Shown: piece after piece, positions 1 to 9,713 of the stretch
Position numbering within the stretch: the stretch's first letter is position 1
Layout: each line of letters begins with the position of its first letter
Assembly (NCBI RefSeq): GCF_964340395.1
Contig: NC_135567.1
Span: 3,904,899 to 3,922,398 of the forward strand
DNA length: 17,500 bases
Reading direction: 5' to 3'
From: Glandiceps talaboti
Taxonomy: Eukaryota; Hemichordata; Enteropneusta; Spengelidae
Position numbers and translations under genes: made by a program
Notes under the pieces: model-generated
Database searches by the model: none
The model's input: the letters and a program-made list of their open reading frames with translations, nothing else
Told to the model about the DNA's origin: nothing

Positions 1-1200
1 TACATCAACTGTCTAATAGCTAGTTGTGTTATATGTTATTGGTACCATTGACTAATACATGTATGTACATCAACTGTCTAATAGCTAGCTGTGTTATATG
101 TTATTGGTACCATTGACTTATACATGTATGTACATCAACTGTCTAATAGCTAGCTGTGTTATATGTTATTGGTACCATTGACTAATACATGTATGTACAT
201 CAACTGTCTAATAGCTAGCTGTGTTATATATTATTGGTACCATTGACTAATACATGTATGTACATCAACTGTCTAATAGCTAATTGTGTTATATGGTATT
301 GGTACCATTGACTATACATGTATGTACATCAACTGTCTAATAGCTAGCTGTGTTATATGTTATTGGTACCATTGACTAATACATGTAAGTACCTCAACTG
401 TCTAATAGCTAGTTGTATTATATGTTATTGGTACCATTAACTAATACATGTAGTATGTACATCAACTGTCTAATAGCAAGCTGTGTTATATGTTATTGGT
501 ACCATTCACTAATACATGTATGTATATCAACTGTCTAATAGCTAATTGTGTTATATGTTATTGGTACCATTGACTATACATGTATATACATCAACTGTCT
601 AATAGCTAGTTGTGTTATATGTTATTGGTACAATTGACTAATACATGTATGTACATCAACTGTCTAATAGCTAGCTGTGTTATATTATTGGTACTATTGA
701 CTATACATGTATGTACATCAACTGTCTAATAGCTAGTTGTGTTATATGTTATTGGTACCATTAACTAATACATGTATATACATCAACTGTCTAATAGCTA
801 GTTGTGTTATATGTTATTGGTACCATTAACTAATACATGTATATACATCAACTGTCTAATAGCTAGTTGTGTTATATGTTATTGATACCATTGACTATAC
901 ATGTATATACATCAACTGTCTAATAGCTAGTTGTGTTATATGTTATTGGTACAATTGACTAATACATGTATGTACATCAACTGTCTAATAGCTAGTTGTG
1001 TTATATGTTATTGGTACCATTAACTAATACATGTATGTACATCAACTGTCTAATAGCTAGTTGTGTTATATGTTATTGATACCATTGACTAATACATGTA
1101 TATACATCAACTGTCTAATAGCTAGCTGTGTTATATTTTATTGGTACCATTGACTCTACATGTATGTACATCAACTGTCTAATAGCTATAATTGTGTTAT
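1..1200. repeat. 65-bp satellite array, left block
   Basis: Head-to-tail copies of a monomer of about 65 bp start at the window edge, so the array continues to the left. Each monomer holds the phrases CAACTGTCTAATAGCTAG, TGTTATATGTTATTGGTACC and ATTGACTAATACATGTATG. Successive 'TACATCAACTG' starts lie 65 bp apart (for example 1, 66, 131); copies reading GACTATACATG instead of GACTAATACATG are 64 bp. About 18.5 copies are present. Nearly every copy has a KpnI-type palindrome GGTACC and the palindrome TACATGTA; a subset has GCTAGC. No coding potential is seen. The last monomer stops at GTGTTAT where the LINE begins. Confidence 0.98.
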
Positions 1201-1236
1201 AAGATAAGATAAGATAAGATAAGATAACACTTTATT
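1201..1236 (-). repeat. LINE 3' tail: (TTATC)n with upstream AATAAA
   Basis: On the plus strand AAGAT is repeated five times from 1201, so the element ends in (TTATC)n on its sense strand. A TTTATT at 1231-1236 gives AATAAA in the sense orientation a few bases before the tail. Short tandem-repeat tails instead of poly(A) are known for several LINE clades. Confidence 0.8.
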
Positions 1237-1345
1237 TTAGCCGTTTAGAAAATTTTACATTTCTAATTTGGTATTTAAACAAAATAAAGTTAATAATGAT
1301 CTATGAAATATAAATATTAAAGTATACAGTAGTTCTAGTGTGTGT

Positions 1346-2506
1346 CTATTGACTACATGTATCATCCAGGTATATGTAGAGAGCGGTTATAATATCCTTA
1401 TGTTTTGATTGTAGTATATATCTAAATTGCTCTCCTCTATCTAAGTTTATAAAGTTTGAGTTGAGGGTAGTGATAATACTAAACATTTTTTCTCTTTGTT
1501 TTGTATATAATTTACAATGAATTAGATGATGTCTTTCATCTTCTATTTCTTTACAATGTGTACATAGTCTGTCTTCTACTGGTGTTTTTGGTTTTGTATA
1601 TCTACCCTTCTCAATGGCAAGTTGATGGCAACTTAATCTAAATTTGGCTATTGTTTTGATGTGTTGTTTATTGTTCATTACTTTAATGTATTCTTCTTGT
1701 TCCAGGGAATTTTTGAAGTTGTTGTATGTACGTAACTTAGAGTTTTCCCTTTTGTTATTTTCATTCCATTGATTGATATAATATTGTCTAATTGAGTTGT
1801 ATAGTTCTTGTTTTGTTAAATTGTTGATATTCTTGCTGTTATATAATTGTATATTGTGTTCAAAGGTAGTTAGCCATGAACCTGTGTAATCATTGTTCTC
1901 CATGTCATTCATTGCATAATAGGCTAAGTTGTTATTGTCTAATGTCTTGAGGTATTTGTAATAGTTTATTGCTGAGTAGTATATTCTACTAATCAGTGGT
2001 TCTCTCCCAAGTTCCATTCTGCATCCTATTTTGCTCACTCTGTTGCTGACATTTAATATTTGGCGACAAAAACGTAGATGGAATTTTTCTGTCTCTGTTT
2101 TGTCCCAAGTTGTTTGATTTTGGAGAACACCCCATATTTCGCCAGCATATGTCAGGATAGGTAGCTGTGTTGTATTCATGAGTTTTTCCTTTATCTTAGT
2201 ACTGTTTATCTTTGTCGAATATATCTGTGATTGGATTCTTGCAGCTTTGCTGGCTTTGTCTGACAATCTGGTTGCTGTGGAGCTCATAGAGCCATTTGTC
2301 TTGAATGTTACACCGAGATATGTGTATTGTTCTGTAGTTTTTATTTCTTCCAAGCCACATTTGAATTGTCTTGTATCTTGTTTGCATCCTGATTTTCTAA
2401 ATACCATTATTTGTGTTTTGTTTGTGTTTACTTGCAATCGCCAGTCTGTTGTGTATCGATGAAGGTAGTCCAGTGCATTCTGTATTCCTTCATAGGATGT
2501 ATATTC
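1346..2506 (-). pseudogene. C-terminal fragment of LINE reverse transcriptase (5'-truncated)
   Basis: A frame of about 386 codons is open from the truncation point at 2506 down to a TAG at 1346-1348, with no stops or frameshifts. It begins just after where the catalytic YADD box would lie: EGIQNALDYLHRY, then DWRLQVNTNKTQIMVF. This is the usual 'W.L.VN..KT..M.F' stretch of LINE RTs. It is followed by EQYTYLGVTFK (the 'YLG' motif) and later LPILTYAGEIWG. Near the C-terminus CTHC...HHLIHC (about 55 residues from the end) matches the Cys/His zinc-binding-like motif found at the end of many LINE ORF2 proteins. No genuine ATG opens the fragment (the first usable codon in a restricted view is TTG at 2437), which fits a truncated copy. 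Lack of disabling mutations suggests recent insertion. It cannot move by itself. Confidence 0.92.
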
Positions 2507-2509
2507 TTA

Positions 2510-5500
2510 TTATATGTTATTGATATCATTGACTATACATGTATGTACATCAACTGTCTAATAGCTAGTTGTGTTATATGTTATTGGTACCATTGACTAA
2601 TACATGTATGTACATCAACTGTCTAATAGCTAGTTGTGTTATATGTTATTGTTACTATTAACTAATACATGTATGTACATCAACTGTCTAATAGCTAGTT
2701 GTGTTATATGTTATTGATACCATTGACTAATACATGTATGTACATCAACTGTCTAATAGCTAGTTGTGTTATATGTTATTGGTACCATTGACTATACATG
2801 TATGTACATCAACTGTCTAATAGCTAGTTATGTTATGTTATTGGTACCATTGACTAATACATATATGTACATCAACTGTCTAATAGCTAGTTATGTTATG
2901 TTATTGGTATCATTGACTATACATGTATGTACATCAACTGTCTAATAGCTAGTTGTGTTATATGTTATTGGTACCATTGACTAATACATGTATGTACATC
3001 AACTGTCTAATAGCTAGTTATGTTATGTTATTGGTACCATTGACTAATACATGTATGTACATCAACTGTCTAATAGCTAGTTGTGTTATATGTTATTGTT
3101 ACTATTGACTAATACATGTATGTACATCAACTGTCTAATAGTTAGTTGTGTTATATGTTATTGGTACTATTGACTAATACATATATGTACATCAACTGTC
3201 TAATAGCTAGTTATGTTATGTTATTGGTACCATTGACTAATACATGTATGTACATCAACTGTCTAATAGCTAGTTGTGTTATATGTTATTGTTACTATTG
3301 ACTAATACATGTATGTACATCAACTGTCTAATAGCTAGTTGTGTTATATGTTATTGGTACCATTGACTAATACATGTATGTACATCAACTGTCTAATAGC
3401 TAGCTGTGTTATATGGTATTGGTACCATTGACTATACATGTATGTACATCAACTGTCTAATAGCTAGCTGTGTTATATGTTATTGGTACCATAATTTGAC
3501 TAATACATGTATGTACATCAACTGTCTAATAGCTAGTTGTGTTATATGTTATTGGTACCATTGACTAATACATGTATATACATCAACTGTCTAATAGCTA
3601 GCCGTGTTATATGTTATTGGTACCATTGACTATACATGTATATACATCAACTGTCTAATAGCTAGCCGTGTTATATGTTATTGGTACCATTGACTAATAC
3701 ATGTATATACATCAACTGTCTAATAGCTAGCTGTGTTATATGGTATTGGTACCATTGACTATACATGTATATACATCAACTGTCTAATAGCTAATTGTGT
3801 TATATGTTATTGATACCATTGACTAATACATGTATGTACATCAACTGTCTAATAGCTAGTTGTGTTATATGTTATTGGTACCATTAACTAATACATGTAT
3901 ATACATCAACTGTCTAATAGCTAGCTGTGTTATATGTTATTGGTACCATTGACTAATACATATATGTACATCAACTGTCTAATAGCTAGTTATGTTATGT
4001 TATTGGTACCATTGACTAATACATGTATGTACATCAACTGTCTAATAGCTAGTTGTGGTATATGTTATTGTTACTATTGACTAATACATGTATGTATATC
4101 AACTGTCTAATAGCTAGCTGTGTTATATGTTATTGGTACCATTGACTATACATGTATGTACATCAACTGTCTAATAGCTAGCTGTGTTATATGTTATTGG
4201 TACAATTGACTAATACATGTATGTACATCAACTGTTTAATAGCTAGTTGTGTTATATGTTATTGGTACAATTGACTAATACATGTATATACATCAACTGT
4301 CTAATAGCTAGCTGTGTTATATGTTATTGGTACCATTGACTATACATGTATATACATCAACTGTCTAATAGCTAGTTGTGTTATATGTTATTGGTACCAT
4401 TGACTAATACATGTATATACATCAACTGTCCAATTGCTAGCTGTGTTATATGTCATTGGTACCATTGACTAATACATGTATGTATATCAACTGTCTAATA
4501 GCTAGCTGTGTTATATGTCATTGGTACCATTGACTAATATATGTATGTACATCAACTGTCTAATAGCTAGCTGTGTTATATGTTATTAGTACCATTGACT
4601 AATACATGTATGTACATCAACTGTCTAATAGCTAGCTGTGTTATATGTCATTGGTACCATTGACTAATACATGTATGTACATCAACTGTCTAATAGCTAG
4701 CTGTGTTATATGTTATTAATACCATTGACTAATACATGTATATACATCAACTGTCCAATAGCTATAATTGTGTTATATGTCATTGGTACCATTGACTAAT
4801 ACATGTATATACATCAACTGTGTAATAGCTAGCTGTGTTATATGTTATTAGTACCATTGACTAATACATGTATGTACATCAACTGTCTTATAGCTAGCTG
4901 TGTTATATGTTATTGGTACCATTGACTAATACATATATGTACATCAACTGTCTAATAGCTAGCTGTGTTATATGTTATTGGTACCATTAACTAATACATG
5001 TATGTACATCAACTGTCTAATAGCTAGTTGTGTTATATGTTATTGGTACCATTGACTATACATGTATGTACATCAACTGTTTAATAGCTAGTTGTGTTAT
5101 ATGTTATTGGTACCATTGACTATACATGTATGTACATCAACTGTTTAATAGCTAGTTGTGTTATATGTTATTGGTACCATTGACTAATACATGTATGTAC
5201 ATCAACTGTTTAATAGCTAGTTGTGTTATATGTTATTGGTACCATTGACTATACATGTATGTACATCAACTGTTTAATAGCTAGTTGTGTTATGTTATTG
5301 GTACCATTGACTAATACATGTATGTACATCAACTGTCTAATAGCTAGTTGTGTTATATATTATTGATACTATTGACTATACATGTATGTACATCAACTGT
5401 CTAATAGCTAGGTGTGTTATATGTTATTGGTACCATTGACTAATACATGTATGTACATCAACTGTCTAATAGCTAGCTGTGTTATATGTTATTGGTACCA

Positions 5501-8087
5501 TTGACTATACATGTATGTACATCAACTGTCTAATAGCTAGCTGTGTTATATGTTATTGGTACCATTGACTAATACATGTATATACATCAACTGTCCAATA
5601 GCTAGTTGTGTTATATGTTATTGGTACCATTAACTAATACATGTATGTACATCAACTGTCTAATAGCTAGTTGTGTTATATGTTATTGGTACCATTGACT
5701 AATACATGTATGTACATCAACTGTCTAATAGCTAGTTGTGTTATATGTTATTGGTACCATTGACTAATACATGTATATACATCAACTGTCCAATAGCTAT
5801 AATTGTGTTATATGTCATTGGTACCATTGACTAATACATGTATGTACATCAACTGTGTAATAGCTAGCTGTGTTATATGTTATTGGTACCATTGACTAAT
5901 ACATATATGTACATCAACTGTCTAATAGCTAGCTGTGTTATATGTTATTGGTACCATTAACTAATACATGTATGTACATCAACTGTCTCATAGCTAGCTG
6001 TGTTATATGTTATTGGTACCATTAACTAATACATGTATGTACATCAACTGTCTAATAGCTATAATTGTGTTATATGTTATTGGTACCATTAACTAATACA
6101 TGTATGTACATCAACTGTCTAATAGCTAATTGTGTTATATGTTATTGGTACAATTGACTAATACATGTATATACATGAACTGTCTAATAGCTAGTTTTGT
6201 TATATGTTATTGGTACCATTGACTATACATGTATATACATCAACTGTCTAATAGCTAATTGTGTTATATGTTATTGGTACAATTGACTAATACATGTATG
6301 TACATCAACTGTCTAATAGCTAGCTGTGTTATATGTTATTGGTACCATTGACTAATACATATATGTACATCAACTGTCTAATAGCTAGTTGTGTTATATG
6401 TTATTGGTACCATTGACTATACATGTATGTACATCAACTGTCTAATAGCTAATTGTGTTATATGTTATTGGTACCATTGACTATACATGTATGTACATCA
6501 ACTGTCTAATAGCTAGCTGTGTTATATGTTATTGGTACCATTGACTATACATGTATGTACATCAACTGTCTAATAGCTAGCTGTGTTATATGTTATTGGT
6601 ACCATTGACTATACATGTATGTACATCAACTGTCTAATAGCTAGTTGTGTTATATGTTATTGGTACCATTGACTAATACATGTATGTACATCAACTGTCT
6701 AATAGCTAGTTGTGTTATATGTTATTGGTACAATTGACTAATACATGTATGTACATCAACTGTCTTATAGCTAGCTGTGTTATATGTTATTGGTACCATT
6801 GACTATACATGTATATACATCAACTGTCTAATAGCTAGCTGTGTTATATGTTATTGGTACCATTGACTATACATGTATGTACATCAACTATCTAATAGCT
6901 AGCTGTGTTATATGTTATTGGTACCATTGACTAATACATGTATGTACATCAACTGTCTAATAGCTAGTTGTGTTATATGTTATTGGTACAATTGACTAAT
7001 ACATGTATGTACATCAACTGTCTTATAGCTAGCTGTGTTATATGTTATTGGTACCATTGACTATACATGTATATACATCAACTGTCTAATAGCTAGCTGT
7101 GTTATATGTTATTGGTACCATTGACTATACATGTATGTACATCAACTATCTAATAGCTAGCTGTGTTATATGTTATTGGTACCATTGACTAATACATGTA
7201 TGTACATCAACTGTCTAATAGCTAGCTGTGTTATATGTTATTGGTACCATTGACTAATACATGTATGTACATCAACTGTCTAATAGCTAGCTGTGTTATG
7301 TTATTGGTACCATTGACTATATACATGTATGTACATCAACTGTCTAATAGCTAGTTGTGTTATGTGTTATTGTTACTATTTACTAATACATGTATGTACA
7401 TCAACTGTCTAATAGCTAGTTGTGTTATATGTTATTGATACCATTGACTAATACATGTATATACATCAACTGTCTAATAGCTAATTGTCTTATATGTTAT
7501 TGGTACAATTGACTATACATGTATGTACATCAACTGTCTAATAGCTAGTTGTGTTATATGTTGTTAGTACCATTGACTAATACATGTATGTATATCAACT
7601 GTCTAATAGCTAGCTGTGTTATATTATTGGTACTATTGACTATACATGTATGTACATCAACTGTCTAATAGCTAGGTGTGTTATATGTTATTGGTACCAT
7701 TGACTAATACATGTATGTACATCAACTGTCTAATAGCTAGTTGTGTTATATGTTATTGGTACCATTGACTTTACATGTATGTACATCAACTGTCTAATAG
7801 CTAGGTGTGTTATATGTTATTGGTACCATTGACTAATACATGTATGTACATCAACTGTTTAATAGCTAGCTGTGTTATATGTCATTGGTACCATTGACTT
7901 TACATGTATGTACATCAACTGTCTAATAGCTAGTTGTGTTATATGTTATTGGTACCATTGACTAATGCATATATGTACATCAACTGTCTAATAGCTAGCT
8001 GTGTTATATTATTGGTACTATTGACTATAAGTATATAAATGTACATCACATGTCTAGTAGCTAACTAGTTGTGGTACCATTTCATTG
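2510..8087. repeat. 65-bp satellite array, right block
   Basis: About 86 further copies of the same monomer in the same orientation as the left block. Variants include loss of one A (GACTATACATG), loss of two bases (TTATGTTATG), TTGTTACTATT for TTGGTACCATT, GCTATAATTG for GCTAGTTG, and CATATATG for CATGTATG. The variants recur in runs, showing that blocks of several monomers were duplicated together (see findings). Canonical copies end near 8028. A degenerate copy (8029-8087, with ACATCACATGTCTAGTAGC and GTGGTACCATT) marks the right edge. The array holds no gene. Confidence 0.98.
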
Positions 8088-8364
8088 TCCTTATGGTGTA
8101 TTTATTTGTATGTTTTAGACAAACCCATGTAATGTAAACATGGGCCCTCTACAATTTAATAGCAAAATGTATACATACATGTACTAAGGAAGGGGAATTT
8201 TTATTTTATTTTTAAGTTTGCATTTAGTGTAAGTAAACAATGTACATGTACATGTAGATTCATATATATCACTATTTTTGTGTAAGGTTTGCCAACAGTT
8301 ATTGTCACTAGAATGTATGTTATTCACTATGAAGAATTTACTCTAATTACATTGTACTTTCCAG
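8088..8364. other. Unique sequence between satellite and gene candidate
   Basis: No gene is supported here. It includes a small perfect hairpin, CCCATGT-AATGTAA-ACATGGG, at 8124-8144, the palindromic run TGTACATGTACATGTA near 8240, and a stretch (8171-8236) similar to 10836-10902. It ends in a pyrimidine-rich stretch, TTGTACTTTCCAG, that could be a splice acceptor for the following open segment. Confidence 0.5.
8171..8236 (+). repeat. Diverged dispersed repeat, copy 1 (pairs with 10836-10902)
   Basis: ATACATACATGTACTAAGG, a T-rich centre and CATTTAGTGTAAGTAA match ATACGCACATGTAATAAGC, a T-rich centre and CATTTAGTATAAGTAA at 10836-10902 in the same orientation. The non-T-rich ends carry the similarity. 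The family is unknown. Confidence 0.45.
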
Positions 8365-8551
8365 CATAACAGAATCAACCAAGAGAAAGTTTGAAATCTG
8401 TGGAACACGAGTGTCATCAGTCACTATAAATGTTCAATTGGCATATAGGCCCAACATGCTACAGAAATACCCATTCTTGTTAAGTGTGGTATGTAATGTT
8501 CTATTGGTATATGAGCCCATCCTACATCAATATCCAGTCATTTTAAGTGAG
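8365..8551 (+). CDS. Candidate internal exon of an unidentified gene
   Basis: The segment follows a good acceptor (TTGTACTTTCCAG, ending at 8364) and stays open for 62 codons to a good donor, GAG|GTATGT, at 8551/8552. The reading starts ITESTKRKFEICGTRVSS and continues into two imperfect 22-residue repeats (NVQLAYRPNMLQKYP..., NVLLVYEPILHQYP...). It ends in phase 0, matching the phase-0 start of the segment at 9021 in the same model. A second in-phase donor, GTG|GTATGT, lies at 8488/8489, at the end of the first repeat. I do not recognise the protein. The first exon and start codon are not identified, and the satellite lies upstream. This is a splice-model inference only; it could be non-coding. 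Confidence 0.3.
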
Positions 8552-8560
8552 GTATGTATT
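8429..8560 (+). repeat. Two diverged 66-bp tandem units
   Basis: AATGTTCAATTGGCATATAG... (8429-8494) and AATGTTCTATTGGTATATGA... (8495-8560) are aligned copies. Each ends in TTAAGTG[T/A]GGTATGTA. The period is a multiple of three, so a protein reading would carry a 22-residue repeat. Confidence 0.75.
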
Positions 8561-8645
8561 AATAATACAAGTACCTCATTAATTTCAGTTGATAGTCATA
8601 TTACTAGAAAATTTGTAAAGCACAACTGATCTGAAGGTGTCCTTC

Positions 8646-8722
8646 TGTATGTGTGTGTGTGTGTATGTGTGTGTGTGTATGTGTATGTGTGGATGTGTGT
8701 GTGTATGTGTTGATGTGTATGT

Positions 8723-8760
<38 letters not shown>
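8646..8760 (+). repeat. (TG)n microsatellite, imperfect
   Basis: A TG run with scattered TATG, GGATG and TTGATG interruptions, ending in a clean run of about 15 TG units before AAACAACTT. It lies in the proposed intron. Open frames across it are low-complexity artefacts. Confidence 0.97.
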
Positions 8761-8763
<3 letters not shown>

Positions 8764-8970
8764 CAACTTAAAGTCAAAAACTGCTGGACCGATTGCTTTG
8801 ATATTTGGTGGTCATGTTACTTCTGGTGTCTAGTTGGGAAATTGTTCAAATGAAAATGATTTTTTCAGAGATGTGGGTTTTGGGTAAAAAAATGTGATTT
8901 TTGGTATTAAAAAAACTTACATATACTCCACAATTACTGGGTAGATTGGCATGAAATTTGGTGGGAACAT
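8761..8970. repeat. Putative dispersed repeat with 'CTGG-CCGAT...TTTGGT' motif
   Basis: ACTGCTGGACCGATTGC followed by ATATTTGGTGG (8779-8808) and a diverged second version, TTACTGGGTAGATTGGC followed by AAATTTGGTGG (about 8935-8964), lie about 156 bp apart. The same theme (CTGGGCCGATTT followed by CAAACTTGGTA) occurs in the element at 12519-13135. Such wording is common in dispersed non-coding repeats of invertebrates. The adjoining TG run may belong to the same element. It sits inside the proposed intron 8552-9020. Confidence 0.5.
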
Positions 8971-9020
8971 TCGAAAACAACCAGACTGATGATTCTCCTT
9001 TCCTTGTTTATGTTATGTAG

Positions 9021-9713
9021 AACAAAAGTGGTATGCCCGAGAAAAAATCAACTGCATCAAGTCGTCCTTACAAGAAAGCACATATGGAACATAAGAAAAT
9101 CTCACAGGTTATTGGCCAGGCTCTCAGTGTTGCAGATGACTCTGTATTTGAAACAGATGATTATAAGATTGTTTACCATATTTCTCTTATGGGTTTAGAA
9201 AAGTTTGTTATCACTCGTACACACGTTGCAAAGAACACCCTTAAGAAAATGAAAGAGGGTTGCCTGGTTGAAAACAAAGTTGCGCCATCTTCAGTTGTTG
9301 AACCATCTCCTTTGAAAGTTGAGCCATCTCCTTCAGATGTTGAGCCATCTCCTTCAGATGTTGAGCCATCTCCTTCTAAAGTTGAGCCATCTCCTTCTAA
9401 AGTTGAGCCATCTCCTTCTAAAGTTGAGCCATCTTCTTCAGATGTTGAGCCATCTCCTTCGAAAGTTGAGCCATCTCCTTCTAAAGTTGAGCCATCTCCT
9501 TCTAAAGTTGCGCCATCTTCTTCAGATGTTGAGCCATCTCCTTCGAAAGTTGAGCCATCTCCTTCAGATGTTGAGCCATCTTCTTCAGATAATGAGCCAT
9601 CTCCTTCCAAAGTTGCGCCATCTCCTTCAGATGTTGAACTATCTCCTTCACACGTGGTTGACATGTCCTTTCCCCTTGACAACAACCCTGTTAACGTATT
9701 CCTTTATTTGTAG
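9021..9713 (+). CDS. Heptad-repeat protein, candidate exon of an unidentified gene
   Basis: An ATG at 9033 opens 226 codons to a TAG at 9711-9713. The frame is also open back to a possible splice acceptor (pyrimidine-rich stretch ending TTATGTAG at 9020), adding NKSG in front. Residues 1-82 are ordinary, lysine-rich sequence beginning MPEKKSTASSRPYKKAHMEH, with a central stretch DDYKIVYHISLMGLEKFVI. From 9297 to 9653 come 17 heptads of the form V-E-P-S-P/S-S-K/D, with variants VAPSPSD, NEPSPSK and VELSPSH. The repeat is rich in Ser-Pro sites and probably disordered. The last part reads VVDMSFPLDNNPVNVFLYL. I do not recognise a family. No signal peptide or membrane segment is evident. Gene status is supported by the non-repetitive first 82 codons and the phase-matched splice signals, but it could be a minisatellite that is open by chance. 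Confidence 0.5.
   Translation, partial: NKSGMPEKKSTASSRPYKKAHMEHKKISQVIGQALSVADDSVFETDDYKIVYHISLMGLEKFVITRTHVAKNTLKKMKEGCLVENKVAPSSVVEPSPLKVEPSPSDVEPSPSDVEPSPSKVEPSPSKVEPSPSKVEPSSSDVEPSPSKVEPSPSKVEPSPSKVAPSSSDVEPSPSKVEPSPSDVEPSSSDNEPSPSKVAPSPSDVELSPSHVVDMSFPLDNNPVNVFLYL
9297..9653 (+). repeat. 21-bp coding minisatellite (17 units)
   Basis: Seventeen consecutive units of 21 bp with consensus GTTGAGCCATCTCCTTCTAA plus A, in frame with the ORF that starts at 9033. The two main types end in TCTAAA/TCGAAA (Lys) or TCAGAT (Asp). Since 21 is a multiple of three, every frame repeats, so a long open frame (Ser/Thr/Gly/Asp-rich) also appears on the minus strand. Confidence 0.95.

Larger units (their letters stand above)
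1201..2509 (-). mobile_element. 5'-truncated non-LTR retrotransposon (LINE) inserted in the satellite
   Basis: This segment interrupts a single satellite monomer and is read on the minus strand. In its own 5'-to-3' order it contains the end of a reverse-transcriptase ORF (2506 to 1346), about 145 bases of 3' untranslated DNA with an AATAAA near its end, and a tail of TTATC repeats touching the satellite. The satellite stops at GTGTTAT (1194-1200) and resumes at TTATATGTTATTG (from 2510), so TTAT at 1197-1200 and 2510-2513 could be a 4-bp target-site duplication or microhomology. The upstream part (endonuclease and the catalytic core of the RT) is missing, as is typical of 5' truncation. The clade cannot be fixed without a search; CR1/L2/Jockey-like groups are possible. 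Confidence 0.9.

Noticed and set aside
2178-2462. 94-codon plus-strand ORF opposite the LINE
   Set aside because: Antisense shadow of the reverse-transcriptase frame.
1-8087. CRISPR-like array
   Set aside because: The repeats are contiguous monomers with no unique spacers, in a eukaryotic context.
8653-8853. Cys/Val-rich ORF over the TG tract
   Set aside because: Low-complexity translation of a microsatellite.
9297-9653. RNA polymerase II CTD-type repeat
   Set aside because: It is a heptad and contains Ser-Pro, but it lacks the Tyr-Ser-Pro-Thr-Ser-Pro-Ser consensus and any polymerase context.
9173-9685. 170-codon open frame on the minus strand across the heptad repeat
   Set aside because: The 21-bp unit keeps all frames periodic, so this is a shadow of the repeat. 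Its non-repeat part overlaps the N-terminal coding segment and has no supporting signals.
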